Below are positions 24,943 through 33,200 of a DNA stretch of 64,000 nucleotides, piece by piece; the first letter of the stretch is position 1, and each line of letters begins with the position of its first letter. The position numbers and the translations under genes are program-made. Below the pieces are notes generated by a model that saw only the letters and a program-made list of their open reading frames with translations, was not told the origin of the DNA and ran no database searches. The stretch lies in NCBI GenBank assembly GCA_031431195.1, contig JANPCU010000008.1, forward strand, positions 6,835 to 70,834, written 5' to 3'. The stretch comes from TH-plancto1 sp031431195. Lineage in GTDB: Bacteria; Planctomycetota; Planctomycetia; Planctomycetales; Planctomycetaceae.

Positions 24943-26322
24943 ATGGCGTTTAACCCTCCCAAGAAGGAAGCCATCGGCGACTTCATGGACAAGGTTCCGC
25001 CCCAGGATCTGGAAACGGAGCGGTGCGTCCTCGGTAGTATTCTGCTAGTGAACGACGCGATCGACGAAGTCCAGTCGCAGATCACGCACACCTGTTTTTA
25101 TATGGACGCCCATCGCCGGATCTTCAAGGCGATCCAGGAGATGTACGAGGCAGGCACGCGCGGGATCGATATTGTCACGCTCCGTGACGAACTCACCCGG
25201 CGAGCCGAACTGGATATGGTCGGCGGAATTGCCTACATCCACCAGATCATGGAGACGGTCCCGCATGCCGCCCACGCCGAATACTACGCCAAGATCGTGC
25301 GCGAAAAGTGGCTCCAGCGATCTTTAATTGAAGCCTGTACCGAGTCGCTCAAAGAAGCCTACCACGGCCACGAAGCTGTCGAGGATATTCTCTCGAAGGC
25401 CGAGCAGCGGATCTTTAGTATCGTCGAGAACGGCGCGAACATCGACAAGATGGCGCTGGGCGACATCATGGACGATGCCTTCGCTCGCATCTTCGCTCGC
25501 ATCGATGCCGAGGGCACGACCTCGGGGCTGACCTCCGGGTTCTCCGGCCTCAACGAGATCACCGGCGGGTTCCAGGAAACCGAACTGATTGTGTTGGCCG
25601 CTCGCCCAAGTATGGGCAAGACGGCGCTCGTCTGTAATTTTGCCCTGGCCGGGGCAGCCACCGATGCGGGGGTACTCATCTTCAGCCTGGAAATGTCGGG
25701 GCTGGAACTCGCCGAGCGATTTCTGTGCATGCAGGCCAAGGTTGACGGCCACAAGGTCCGGCAGGGAGACCTCGACGAGATCGAGCAGCACGCCCTGCTC
25801 GAAGCGGCCAACGTCCTTAAAAAATACCCGCTCTACATCGACGATCAAGCCGGGCGCACGATGTCCCAGATCGCCTCGATCTCGCGCCGACTCAAACGCC
25901 GGTTTGACATCAAGATCATCATCATCGACTACCTCCAGCTGATCGAGTCCGATGACAAGAACATGCCGCGCGAGCAGCAGGTGTCGACGATCACCCGGCG
26001 GCTGAAGTTCCTGGCCAAGGATCTCCGCGTGCCGGTCATCGCTCTGGCCCAGCTGAATCGTGGCGTCGAGACTCGCGAGGACAAGCGACCCCGGCTGGCC
26101 GACCTCCGTGAATCGGGAGCGATCGAGCAGGACGCCGACATCGTGATGTTCCTGCACCGCCCGGATGCCTACGACCCCGAAGACCGCCCCGGCGAGGCGG
26201 ACCTCATCATGGCTAAGAACCGCCACGGTCCGATTGGCACCGTCGAACTCGTCTGGCTCAAGAAGTCGCTCAAGTTCGGCGACAAGAGTCCGATCGCGGA
26301 TCCCGTCGACAGCGGCTTCTAA
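24943..26322 (+). CDS. dnaB: Replicative DNA helicase
   Basis: 459 residues from ATG 24943 (MAFNPPKKEAIGDFMD); the upstream open frame to 24739 is REP-like DNA. The N-terminal domain shows PPQDLETERCVLGSILL. The C-terminal RecA-like domain has Walker A RPSMGKTA, VLIFSLEMSGLELAERFLCM, the Walker B strand IIIIDYLQLIESDD, VIALAQLNRGVE, and ADLRESGAIEQDADIVMFLHR with the C-terminal NRHGPIGTVELVW. It is the hexameric 5'-3' helicase that unwinds DNA at the replication fork. The ribosome site is weak (GGATCGAAG). No intein is present. Confidence 0.97.
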   Translation: MAFNPPKKEAIGDFMDKVPPQDLETERCVLGSILLVNDAIDEVQSQITHTCFYMDAHRRIFKAIQEMYEAGTRGIDIVTLRDELTRRAELDMVGGIAYIHQIMETVPHAAHAEYYAKIVREKWLQRSLIEACTESLKEAYHGHEAVEDILSKAEQRIFSIVENGANIDKMALGDIMDDAFARIFARIDAEGTTSGLTSGFSGLNEITGGFQETELIVLAARPSMGKTALVCNFALAGAATDAGVLIFSLEMSGLELAERFLCMQAKVDGHKVRQGDLDEIEQHALLEAANVLKKYPLYIDDQAGRTMSQIASISRRLKRRFDIKIIIIDYLQLIESDDKNMPREQQVSTITRRLKFLAKDLRVPVIALAQLNRGVETREDKRPRLADLRESGAIEQDADIVMFLHRPDAYDPEDRPGEADLIMAKNRHGPIGTVELVWLKKSLKFGDKSPIADPVDSGF

Positions 26323-26413
26323 TCTGCGATAGCCCCGGCAGTCTGATACGCAGATATGGCCCATCGGGAGTGATAAGTCACTCCCTGGATGCGATCGGTC
26401 CGTGGAAATGTAT

Positions 26414-26447
26414 CCGCCAGACTTCCGAAGTCTCGGAAGTCTGGCGG
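26414..26447. repeat. Dispersed palindrome
   Basis: CCGCCAGACTTCCGAAGTCT continues to CGGAAGTCTGGCGG, a near-perfect palindrome. Same family as 14601-14635, 30214-30271 and 38608-38643. Confidence 0.9.
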
Positions 26448-26822
26448 GACGCGAACTCTGGCCGATGACTTAGAGCATTCCACAATTCGATGAGCGCCCT
26501 CGGAGCCTGGCCCCTAGTCCTCCCCCGCCGAATTGTTCTGTCATGTTGTTCTGTCATGAACACCCGCGTCCGCCGGAATCGCTGACCTCTGCCGCCTCGG
26601 GAAAGACTTCGAGAGGACAGGCCACCAGGCATCGACCGGACCTTCGTGGCCTTGGTTCCCTTTTGTTCAAAGCTGAATTGAGAACTGAAGCCAACGAAGG
26701 CCGCGAAGGCCAGAAGGTCATCATTTTCTCAATCAGAATCTCTCTCTCAGAATCCGTGTTCATGCTTACCCCTGGCTCGCATCCCCTGGAAAAGACGCGG
26801 TGAGTTCGGTAGCGGAATCCCC

Positions 26823-26923
26823 CCTGTGCGTCCTTGCTCCTGGGTGTCTTGGCGTTCAATTTAGCTGCCTGCTGGGACACGTAACGATTCAGAATTGAAC
26901 GCCAAGACGCCAAGACGCACAGG
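26823..26923. repeat. Dispersed inverted repeat
   Basis: Arms CCTGTGCGTCCTTGCTCCTG...GGCGTTCAATT and AATTGAACGCCAAGACGCCA...GACGCACAGG face each other over about 35 bp. A single related arm (CTTGGCGTCTTTGCGTTGAA) lies inside the cytochrome gene near 8622. Confidence 0.85.
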
Positions 26924-27028
26924 CAACCTGCGCCATGCGCGATGACTGGCGACTGAGGGGACCAGGCTCTGGGCGAGTCCGCGCTCACTGTGGCTTTTCC
27001 CGCGTCCGCCGTGGTCTACACTCTGGGC

Positions 27029-28480
27029 ATGAACAACTCATCGAACTCTTCTGGTCCCGCGATTGTCTGGTTTCGCCAAGACCTGCGTCTGGTGGATAAT
27101 CCCGCGCTGGCACACGCCCTCGCGAAGCACTCGTCAGTGATTCCGGTCTACATTCATGGCCCCCAGGAAGAAGGAACATGGCAACCTGGTGGAGCAACAC
27201 GCTGGTGGTTGCAGCATTCGCTGGACTCGCTCGCGCGCGACCTGCATCTCAAGGGGTCGCAGCTGGTGCTGCGGTCTGGCCCCGCGCTGTCAGTGTTGAA
27301 GACTCTCATTCAGGAAACGGGAGCGACCGCCGTCTATTGGAACCGGCGTTACGAACCGGCCAGCATCGCTCGGGATCAGACGGTGAAGACGGAACTGCGC
27401 CGCGTGGGGCTGTCGGTGCAGAGCTTTAATGGATCGCTGTTGTTTGAACCGTGGGAGGTGGCGACCAAGACGGGCGGGCCGTATCAAGTCTTCACGCCAT
27501 TCTGGAAGTCGTGCCTCGCGAAGCCCCTCGATTGCGAGCTGATTCCCAGTCCCGAAGCCATCCCCAGCCCGGCGCAATGGCCCGCATCGGAGTCACTGCT
27601 CAACTGGAAATTACTACCGCGATTGAAGTGGGATGCAGGCTTCCATGAGGGCTGGTCGCCCGGTGAAGCGGGAGCCGCCGCAAACCTCGCCCGGTTTCTG
27701 AAGCAGGCTGTCTCGACTTATCGCGAGGGACGCAACAACCCCGGCCAACCGGGCACATCGCGTCTGTCTCCGCATCTGCATTTTGGCGAGATTGGTCCGC
27801 GTCAGGTCTGGCACGCTGTGCATGCGGCGTTTCGCGGGCAGCCGCACGACGACGCCCGCACGTTCCTCTCGGAGATCGGCTGGCGAGAGTTCGCCTATCA
27901 CATCCTGTTTCATTTTCCGCAAACGCCAGTCTCACCGCTACGAACTGACTTTGTGCGATTTCCCTGGGAGACGGATGCCACTCAGCTGCGAGCCTGGCAG
28001 CGCGGGATGACGGGATACCCGATTGTCGACGCGGGGATGCGCGAGCTGTGGACCACGGGGTGGATGCACAATCGAGTGCGGATGATCGTGGGGTCGTTCC
28101 TGACCAAGGATCTGCGCATCTCCTGGACCGAGGGAGCGCACTGGTTCTGGGATACGTTGCTCGATGCGGATCTGGCCAGCAACACGATGGGCTGGCAGTG
28201 GATCGGCGGGTGTGGGGCCGATGCCGCCCCATATTTCCGAGTCTTTAACCCGATGACGCAAGGGGAGAAGTTCGACCCCGAGGGGACATACGTCCGGCGC
28301 TGGATTCCCGAGATCGCCCAGCTGACCAATCGCTCGATTCATCAGCCGTGGATGGCTTCGAGCGAAGAGCTGTATCGCGCGGGCGTTCAGCTGGGCACGA
28401 CCTATCCCGAGCCGATCGTGGATCATGCCGAGGCCCGCGTTCAGGCACTCGCGGCATTCGGGATGCTGAAGGAGCGGTAA
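27029..28480 (+). CDS. phrB: Deoxyribodipyrimidine photolyase (class I CPD type)
   Basis: 483 residues from ATG 27029 (MNNSSNSSGPAIVWFRQDLR); an upstream in-frame start at 26990 is less likely. The N-terminal antenna-chromophore domain holds IVWFRQDLRLVDNPAL. The FAD domain has GTSRLSPHLHFGEI, FLSEIGWREFAYHIL, MTGYPIVDAGMRELWTTGWM, HNRVRMIVGSFLTKDL and DLASNTMGWQWIGGCGADAA, with the Trp residues of the electron-transfer chain in place. It repairs cyclobutane pyrimidine dimers using blue light. A cryptochrome with changed function is possible but less likely given the full repair motifs. It is a single gene. Confidence 0.95.
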   Translation: MNNSSNSSGPAIVWFRQDLRLVDNPALAHALAKHSSVIPVYIHGPQEEGTWQPGGATRWWLQHSLDSLARDLHLKGSQLVLRSGPALSVLKTLIQETGATAVYWNRRYEPASIARDQTVKTELRRVGLSVQSFNGSLLFEPWEVATKTGGPYQVFTPFWKSCLAKPLDCELIPSPEAIPSPAQWPASESLLNWKLLPRLKWDAGFHEGWSPGEAGAAANLARFLKQAVSTYREGRNNPGQPGTSRLSPHLHFGEIGPRQVWHAVHAAFRGQPHDDARTFLSEIGWREFAYHILFHFPQTPVSPLRTDFVRFPWETDATQLRAWQRGMTGYPIVDAGMRELWTTGWMHNRVRMIVGSFLTKDLRISWTEGAHWFWDTLLDADLASNTMGWQWIGGCGADAAPYFRVFNPMTQGEKFDPEGTYVRRWIPEIAQLTNRSIHQPWMASSEELYRAGVQLGTTYPEPIVDHAEARVQALAAFGMLKER

Positions 28481-28839
28481 AGCATGCCACGCTAGAGTTC
28501 GTGCCGAGAAGTAGAACGGACACCAAATCCATTCCGCCCCGCATTCGAACAGATTCAGAATTGCATTTCAGGAAAGGCAGATAGGAATATCCGCCCCACA
28601 GAGAAGTGGCACAGACATTCCCGTCTGTGCGAACTGAGGAGAGGTGCTGAATCTGCCCGATCCCGTCAGCTGTGCATACGAAAAGTCGGCGGGGTGGGCG
28701 CAGAGTTCTGAAGGGGGGCCTTCCTCTGCGACCTCTGCGTTTTCATTCCCGGTCGGAGGAAACGTACCCGCCACACTCCTTCCGAAGTCTCGCGAGTACG
28801 TCTCCACGGGCCGATCGTCTCACACCACTTGGGCCACCG
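28481..28839. other. Repeat-bearing gap after photolyase
   Basis: About 360 bp without a supported gene. It contains AAGTGGCACAGACATTCCCG with GTCTGTGC (about 28604-28630; a related motif is near 42055), a TGTGCATACGAAAAGTCGGC copy (28671-28692) of the family at 23380, and CTCTGCGACCTCTGCGTTTTC (28725-28745) related to the element that follows; the last run is split by mismatches from its partner. Confidence 0.55.
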
Positions 28840-29231
28840 AGTGCGAGACGCACTTCATGATTGTTTCCGACGATCGCGCGCTGATCTCCTGATGATCGGG
28901 TGATTCTCGCCGCTGGCCATGGAGGCCGTGGCCACACCAGATCCAGGGGAGCCTGGTGCGGGACCAGCGTCATCGCCGGGACGGACGTGTTCCCCGCGTC
29001 GGGGTGGGAGCTTTCTGGTCGGCGAAGGACCAGAGTGGAAACGCAGGGGCGCAGAGGACGCGGAGAATCTTTGGGGGCGAGTGAGGCTGCCTCCCGGTCG
29101 ACGGAACATCTCGACTCGGTTCTTTTTTTCTCTGCGCTCTCAGCGTCCTCTGCGTTTCACACTCCCCCTGACGGGAGTCTGTGCGGAGTTCCATGTGCCG
29201 TCGCTGGAAACGCAATGTGTGTCTCGCACAC
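28840..29231 (+). mobile_element. MITE-like element, copy A (392 bp, palindromic ends)
   Basis: It begins AGTGCGAGACGCACT and ends GTGTGTCTCGCACAC. Along its full length it matches the reverse complement of 46637-47041, for instance GCCTGGTGCGGGACCAGCGT (about 28949), GTGAGGCTGCCTCCCGGTCG (about 29080) and GCGTCCTCTGCGTTTCACAC (about 29142). The direct repeat GGGCCACC flanks it (28831-28838 and 29233-29240), which looks like an 8-bp target duplication. No coding frame is conserved between the copies, so it is probably non-autonomous. Confidence 0.85.
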
Positions 29232-29248
29232 GGGGCCACCCGCTGCGT

Positions 29249-30031
29249 TCAACTGAACTTGACCTGAAACCCTGAGATCATCATCCCGCCATCGACCGTG
29301 AGGGTTTGACCCGTGACGAGTTGACTGCCGGTGACCAGACTGACAATCCCCTCGGCGATGTCAGCGGGGGTACAGACCTTGCCCAGCGGCAAAGTGTTCT
29401 CGTAGGACGCGACCAGTCCCTCGTAGCGGTCCCCCAGACCGTTCTTCGTCCAGCGTCCCGCGATAAACCCAGGGGCGATCCCGTTGACGCGAATCTGCGG
29501 TGCCAACGTACGGGCTAGCGACACCGTCAAGTTGTCGATGGCCGCCTTCGTACAGCAATACGGGATCGAACTCCCCTGTCCCAGTTGGGCGGCGACGCTG
29601 CTGACGTTGATAATCTGGCCACCCCCCGAGGCGAGCATCGGCTCTCTTACCGCACGGGCACAATGGAATGGCCCAATCACGTTGACTTGATACAGACGTT
29701 GCCAGACTTCATCAGTGGCCTGGTCGAGTTCGGAGAACGGGATGAACTCGGTGGTCCCCGCGCAGTTCACCAGCAGATCGATCCGACCGTATTCCTGCAT
29801 CGTCCGAGCCACCAGAGCCCGGCACGCTGCATCATCGGCCACATCGGCCTGCACCGCGATCGCGTTCCCACCCGCAGCTGCGATTTCGGCGACGGTCGCA
29901 TCTGCCTCGGCTTTCGAACGCGAGTAGTTGACCACCACCGACCAGCCGAGCTTGGCGAGTTGCAAGGAGGTCGCCTGGCCCACGCCGGTGCCTCCCCCGG
30001 TGATAATCGCTACGAAATGGTTTGCGGGCAT
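29249..30031 (-). CDS. Short-chain dehydrogenase/reductase (SDR)
   Basis: 260 residues from ATG 30031, with AGGA upstream; the in-frame ATG at 30049 is a weaker choice. It is a classical SDR: the NAD(P) site TGGGTGVG, VNCAGTTE, the catalytic Ser in INVSSVAAQ, the Tyr-x-x-x-Lys as YCCTKAA, PGFIAGRW and the C-terminal TLTVDGGMM. It resembles FabG-like 3-oxoacyl reductases, but the substrate cannot be named, and no fatty-acid genes lie nearby. It is convergent with the MITE-like element and in the same direction as the large cytochrome gene, with 240 bp between them. Confidence 0.92.
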   Translation of the reverse strand: MPANHFVAIITGGGTGVGQATSLQLAKLGWSVVVNYSRSKAEADATVAEIAAAGGNAIAVQADVADDAACRALVARTMQEYGRIDLLVNCAGTTEFIPFSELDQATDEVWQRLYQVNVIGPFHCARAVREPMLASGGGQIINVSSVAAQLGQGSSIPYCCTKAAIDNLTVSLARTLAPQIRVNGIAPGFIAGRWTKNGLGDRYEGLVASYENTLPLGKVCTPADIAEGIVSLVTGSQLVTGQTLTVDGGMMISGFQVKFS

Positions 30032-30213
30032 ACGAGTGTCCTGTCTCACAATTCACAACCAACATTCCACGACCAGATTCGCCCCAGCGATTGTCGCGTC
30101 TGCCAATTTGTTGAATCCAGCGTTTCCACCGGAGACTTCCCTCATCACCGAAAGGGAGGTCACGGATCGAGAGAGCTGAAATGGGATGGCGATCTCTGGA
30201 TGTGATAATGCCC

Positions 30214-30271
30214 CGCCAAACTTCCGAAGTCTTCGAAGACTTCAGAAGTTTTAGGTGAGAGAAGTCTGGCC
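30214..30271. repeat. Dispersed palindrome at the 3' end of the WD40-cytochrome gene
   Basis: CCAAACTTCCGAAGTCTTCG and GACTTCAGAAGTT form a degenerate palindrome, followed by GAGAAGTCTGGCC. Same family as 14601-14635, 26414-26447 and 38608-38643. It sits immediately after the stop codon at 30273 and may act as a transcript end. Confidence 0.8.
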
Positions 30272-30272
30272 A

Positions 30273-33200
30273 CTAGCGGTTGAACAGGAATGCCGACGTG
30301 TTAATCAGCGCCCACGCCAGGTCCTGCGCCGCCGTCAATCGGGCGTCCTTCAACTGGCCTTCGCTGAGCTGGACCGCCCGCTGAAGCCGGGCGAACTTGG
30401 GGTCGACGGGGAGCGGGAGTTGGGCCTCGACGAGCTGGGCCTTCAGACCGACCAACATGGCGTCCAGCGGGCGGGGCTTCTTGGCCTCGGCTTGAGCGGC
30501 CTGCAGTGCTTTGAGCGCCGCATCCTCCCCCCGGAAGAAGTCGAGCAGCGCCTTCTTCTGGGCGTCGTTCCGCTGATCGGCGGGCACTTTGACGATCTCA
30601 GTGATGTTGGCCGGGATGCCGAACAGCAGCGGCGGCTGGGCGGTCGTCGCGGACCAACGGAACTTACCGATGGTGTGCGTCTTGTCCGTGTACCGCTGAT
30701 CCATGAGGAACTGAATCACCACGGGCCCTTCGATATTGATCGGCTCGGAACACTCAAAGGTGGCCGTATGGTTCTTGCCCATTTCCGGATGAATCGCCCA
30801 GCCGTTGCTGGAATTGGGCGTCTGGCCATCGATCGCGGTGGCCACATCGAAGGTCCCCTGGCTGAAGTCGGCCTTGGCTCCTTGCAGCTTAATCTTCTGC
30901 TTCTTATCGGGCTGACCTTTCGGCCAGACCTCGATGGACAACTCCGTCAACACGAAATTTCCACCTGCCGAGCGACCAGGTCCCATGCCGCCCAAACGGG
31001 GATCCGCGAGAGCTTCCAGCCGGAAGCCGGTGATCCCCTTCAGTGCAGATTCTGTGATGACATCGTAGGTCACGAAGTCGGCGTTCGGGCCGCTGACGAA
31101 GATGACGTTATCAGCTTCCTTCTCGATCTTGGCATCGTTACTGACCTTCATCGGGCCGGGTTCGAGGACGTTCCACAAACTGCCGGATTGCTGCTGTTCC
31201 CAGGCGGTGAGCTTGGCGGGAATGGCGGCTTCGTGATCGGCCAGAGCCTTGTCGGCGGCGGCAAGCTTGGCCAAGGAATCGGCTTCGGCCTTCTCTTCCT
31301 TTTCCTTCACCGTAGCCCAGTAAGCGTCGTAGGCCGTCTGAGCCACGTTGATCTGGCCTTGTCGCACCGCTTCCTTGGCGGTCACGGCGGGTTCAATCTC
31401 CTTCGAGTAGGTCTGAAACTCGGCCACGAGCTTCACGTGGTCTTCGGGCAGTTCCTTCAGTCGAGAGTTCGCCGCATCGACTTCAGTCGACCTCGCGGGC
31501 CGATTGAGGATTCGCATGAACAGCTCGTCGACCAGCTTCGAGTCGTCCGGCTGAGACGCTACGATCTGGGCGATCGCGTTCCCCGGCTGCGAGAGTGCAT
31601 CGCCGACGGTCGGGCCGCTCATCAGCGCCATCACGGCTCCGAGCTGCACAGCGGAGGAGCGTTCGCACTCGCAGGCACTCTCGCGCACAGGTCGCCCCGT
31701 GGTGGCCAGGAAGCCATCGGCGAGGTCGGTGCCGCTGTCGGGAATGGCTGCAGCGCGGACTCCTTCGGGCAGGCCCGGAATGTGAGTCTTCGATCCGGTC
31801 ACGGCATACAAGCTGTCGAACAGCACTTCCGCAGGCAACCGCCGTGCGAGGGCATGCGAGTAGTTGGTGGTGTCGTCGGCGTTCCACTCGTTGGTGGCGA
31901 CCGACCGTTGGTACGTCTGGCTTTTGCAGATCGCCTTGGTTAGTTGCTGGACATCGAACCCGGACTCTATGAACTTCTTGGTGAGGTAATCCAGCAGCTC
32001 AGGATTGGTCGGCGGATTGCCCGCGCGAATGTCATCGAGCGGCTCGATGATTCCGGCCCCCAGCAGGTAACCCCAGACGCGGTTGGTGTAGCTCTTGGCG
32101 AAATACTGGTTGTCCGGCGAGGTGATCCAGTTGGCCAACTCGTCACGCCGGGTGGCGTTCGGGGGCGTCTCATGCTTTGCCGGGTACGGGAAGGTCGGCG
32201 GAGCCACGGCGCTGGTCCGCAGGTGGGTCGTCTCGCCATCGGGCTTCTCGAACACATCTTCCCACAGCGGCTTGGCCCCTTCGACAGCGGTGCCGCCGAT
32301 GTCGCCCGCGGCGTTCTTGGGGTCGCGCTGCAACCCAACTCGCGAGAAGTAGGCGGTGGTCTGGTAATACTGGTCCTGGGTCCAGCGCTCGAACGGATGG
32401 TCGTGGCACTTGTTGCAGTTGAACCGCACCGCCAGGAACAGGTGCGTCGTGTTTTCCATCATCAGGTCGGGATCGCGGAGAATCTTGTAGTACCCCGCCG
32501 GCGGGTTCTCCTTGGTTGATCCGTTGGCGGTGATGATCTTGTGGCACAGCTGATCGTACGGCGTGTTCGCGGCGATCTCTTTGCGAATCCAATCGCGATA
32601 GAGTTTGGCCCCCTCGCCGCCGAGGAACTTGCCGTTCACCTGAAGCAGGTCGGCCCACTTATTGGCGTGGAACTCGATGTAAGAATCGCTGCCGACGAGT
32701 TTGTCGACGAGTTCATCGCGTTTGACCTTCATGTCGCGGGGATCCGCGACGAAGGCCCGGACCTCATCCGCGCTCGGCGGCAACCCCGTCAAGTCGAGAG
32801 TCACACGACGCACGAATTCGTAGTCATCGCACAAGCCCGACGAGAGAATCTTCATCCGCTCCAGCTTGCGGGCCACGAGGGTATCAATCTCGCTCCAAGC
32901 GGCAGGCTCCTGCCAGACAAATCCGGTGCGGTCGCCCATCGCGGTCACAGTGGTCGCAGCATAGGCCCCCTCGTAGCGAGCGAGGATCGGAGCCTCCCCA
33001 CGACGCAGAGTGGTGACGACACCGTGGGCGTTCGAGACAGCCACTTCCATGTTCCCCGTTTCGAGGAACGATTCGGCGGTCACATCGCGCGTGGCCCCAT
33101 CGGTGTAGGTCGCGACGACACGCATCTGCTGCTTGCCACCGATCAGTTGAATGATCGGATTGACGGGCAGTACCTCAATCTTGGCGACGCGTGGAGATTC

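Larger units (their letters stand above)
26323..27028. other. Repeat-rich gap between dnaB and photolyase
   Basis: 706 bp without a credible gene. It holds a GGGAGTGA / TCACTCCC hairpin (26366-26384) that may end dnaB transcription, a copy of the GACTTCCGAAGT palindrome (26414-26447), an AACGAAGGCCGCGAAGGCC motif near 26690, and the large inverted repeat at 26823-26923. Open frames here are rich in stop-free repeat DNA and are not supported as genes. Confidence 0.6.

Noticed and set aside
30255..31943. 562-codon plus-strand open frame
   Set aside because: Antisense to the C-terminal half of the giant cytochrome gene.
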